This document shows, in pieces, positions 6,932 to 7,670 of a stretch of DNA of 7,670 nucleotides. The notes under the pieces were generated by a model. It was not told the origin of the DNA. It was given only the letters and a program-made list of their open reading frames with translations, and searched no databases. The translations under genes were made by a program, and so were the position numbers. Position 1 is the stretch's first letter; each line of letters starts with the position of its first letter. The stretch is taken from the NCBI GenBank assembly GCA_002068375.1, contig MVZL01000054.1, forward strand, positions 1-7,670, in the 5' to 3' direction. The stretch comes from Tenericutes bacterium ADurb.BinA155. Lineage in GTDB: Bacteria; Bacillota_I; Bacilli_A; RFN20; CAG-826.

Positions 6932-7670
6932 ATGCCTGAATTACCTGAAGTTGAGACGGTGCGGCGGATTCTTGAGCCCTTGATCCGAGGGAAAACCATC
7001 GAAAAAGTCCGATTGATCCGCCCCAAAAACTGCGAGACCAATCCTACCGTTTTTATCCATGATCTCGAAGGAAAAACCTTCTTAGGAATCAGCCGGGTCG
7101 GCAAGTATTTAGCGTTTCATTTAACTGGCGACCTCGTGATCGTTTCTCATCTCCGAATGGAAGGGAAATATTTCCTTAAACCCGGGAGCGATCCCCTCGA
7201 TAAATTCGATCTCTGCTCCTATGACTTCACCGATGGCAGCAGCCTTCGCTATAACGACCAACGGAAGTTCGGGGTCTTTGGTCTCTATAAAGAAGCCGAT
7301 TATCTTGAAGCATCCGCGATGGGGGCCCTCGGCAAAGAGCCCTACACCTTATCGCCCCAAGAGCTTTGCGATGGCTTCCAAAAGAAGAAGAGCGAGACCG
7401 TTAAGGAAGCTTTGCTCGATCAAAGCCTGATCGCCGGACTCGGCAACATCTACGATAACGAGGTGCTTTTCGCCTGCGGAATCAATCCGAAGACCCTGGC
7501 GAAAGACCTCGATGTGAACGATTGCGCATCGCTCTTAAAGGAATCGGTTCGGATCTTGAATGAGGCCCTCGAAGAAGGCGGTTCCACCATCAAAAGCTAT
7601 CACCCGAAAGAAGGGGTGAATGGCGAGATGCAGAATGAACTCCTCGTCTATGGGAAAGAAAATCAGGCCT
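6932..7670 (+). CDS. mutM: Formamidopyrimidine-DNA glycosylase (Fpg/MutM), 3' end outside the window
   Basis: Bifunctional glycosylase/AP lyase that removes 8-oxoguanine and formamidopyrimidines from DNA. The visible 246 codons begin MPELPEVETV: P2, exposed after Met removal, is the Schiff-base nucleophile, and E3 and E6 are conserved. K58 (VGKYL) is the conserved lysine that contacts the lesion strand. M76 in SHLRMEGKY and R in RYNDQRKFG correspond to the residues that fill the void left by the flipped base. The helix-two-turn-helix is clear in LLDQSLIAGLGNIYDNEVLF. The frame stays open to the last base and stops at VYGKENQA, just where relatives start their CxxC...CxxC zinc finger, so about 25-30 residues are missing because of the window edge, not mutation. 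It is 16 bases from polA. The polA-mutM pair is common in Firmicutes, often followed by coaE. Nei-type homologs are less likely given the MPELPEVET start and the lesion-loop residues. Confidence 0.95.
   Translation, partial: MPELPEVETVRRILEPLIRGKTIEKVRLIRPKNCETNPTVFIHDLEGKTFLGISRVGKYLAFHLTGDLVIVSHLRMEGKYFLKPGSDPLDKFDLCSYDFTDGSSLRYNDQRKFGVFGLYKEADYLEASAMGALGKEPYTLSPQELCDGFQKKKSETVKEALLDQSLIAGLGNIYDNEVLFACGINPKTLAKDLDVNDCASLLKESVRILNEALEEGGSTIKSYHPKEGVNGEMQNELLVYGKENQA

Noticed and set aside
1249..7670. High density of GATC and CGATCG sites, considered as a methylation or origin signal
   Set aside because: They arise mostly from in-frame codon pairs such as GCG-ATC and CGA-TC within favoured Ile and Asp codons, are spread evenly through the genes, and show no clustering with AT-rich DNA as an origin would.
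1249..7670. Mollicute-type code with TGA read as tryptophan
   Set aside because: No in-frame TGA occurs in dnaE, polA or the visible mutM, tryptophan is encoded by TGG, and stops are TAG and TAA; the standard bacterial code suffices, although absence of TGA stops does not exclude it fully.

Overview
The window looks like a piece of an uncultured bacterial genome, probably a metagenome-derived contig. About 92% of it (from roughly position 610 to the end) reads as one organism of the Firmicutes/Mollicutes type. It carries a compact DnaE-type DNA polymerase III alpha, a PolA with a worn-out proofreading domain and a MutM/Fpg, in the order dnaE-polA-mutM, closely spaced and on one strand. This order and the short DnaE are typical of Bacilli, including Acholeplasma- and Erysipelotrichia-like lineages. 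The moderately high GC and the lack of in-frame TGA argue against a classical AT-rich, TGA=Trp mollicute. Assignment below class is inference.

The first ~609 bases do not fit that organism. They hold a -10 box, a strong ribosome binding site and the 5' part of a secreted SurA/PpiC-like peptidyl-prolyl isomerase of beta-proteobacterial style. Around 604-612 the reading frame passes, without a stop, into the 3' part of a spermidine-synthase-like (SpeE fold) protein. The resulting 376-residue ORF joins half a parvulin domain to a methyltransferase-fold domain lacking its SAM-binding motif I. Leucine codon use changes sharply at the same point (CTG 13 of 21 before, 2 of 16 after). The simplest reading is a chimeric contig (assembly or amplification artefact), not a natural fusion protein; a real rearrangement is the less likely alternative. 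This is the main observation here.

Layout: 1-63 promoter and RBS of the PPIase part; 64-1194 chimeric ORF; 1195-1248 short intergenic stretch with a perfect 8-bp hairpin and a TATACT box; 1249-4284 dnaE; 4300-6915 polA (15-nt gap, strong RBS); 6932-7670 mutM (16-nt gap, good RBS), cut by the window end just before its expected zinc finger. There is no gene-free stretch over 300 bases, and I saw no tRNA, rRNA, CRISPR, insertion sequence or attachment site.

The three complete or nearly complete genes form a DNA synthesis and repair operon: DnaE for primer extension and lagging-strand synthesis, PolA for Okazaki fragment maturation and gap filling, and MutM for excision of 8-oxoguanine, whose gap PolA can refill. 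No unknown defence or mobile system is visible; apart from the chimeric join, points of interest are small sequence peculiarities in the polymerases and the dnaE start region.
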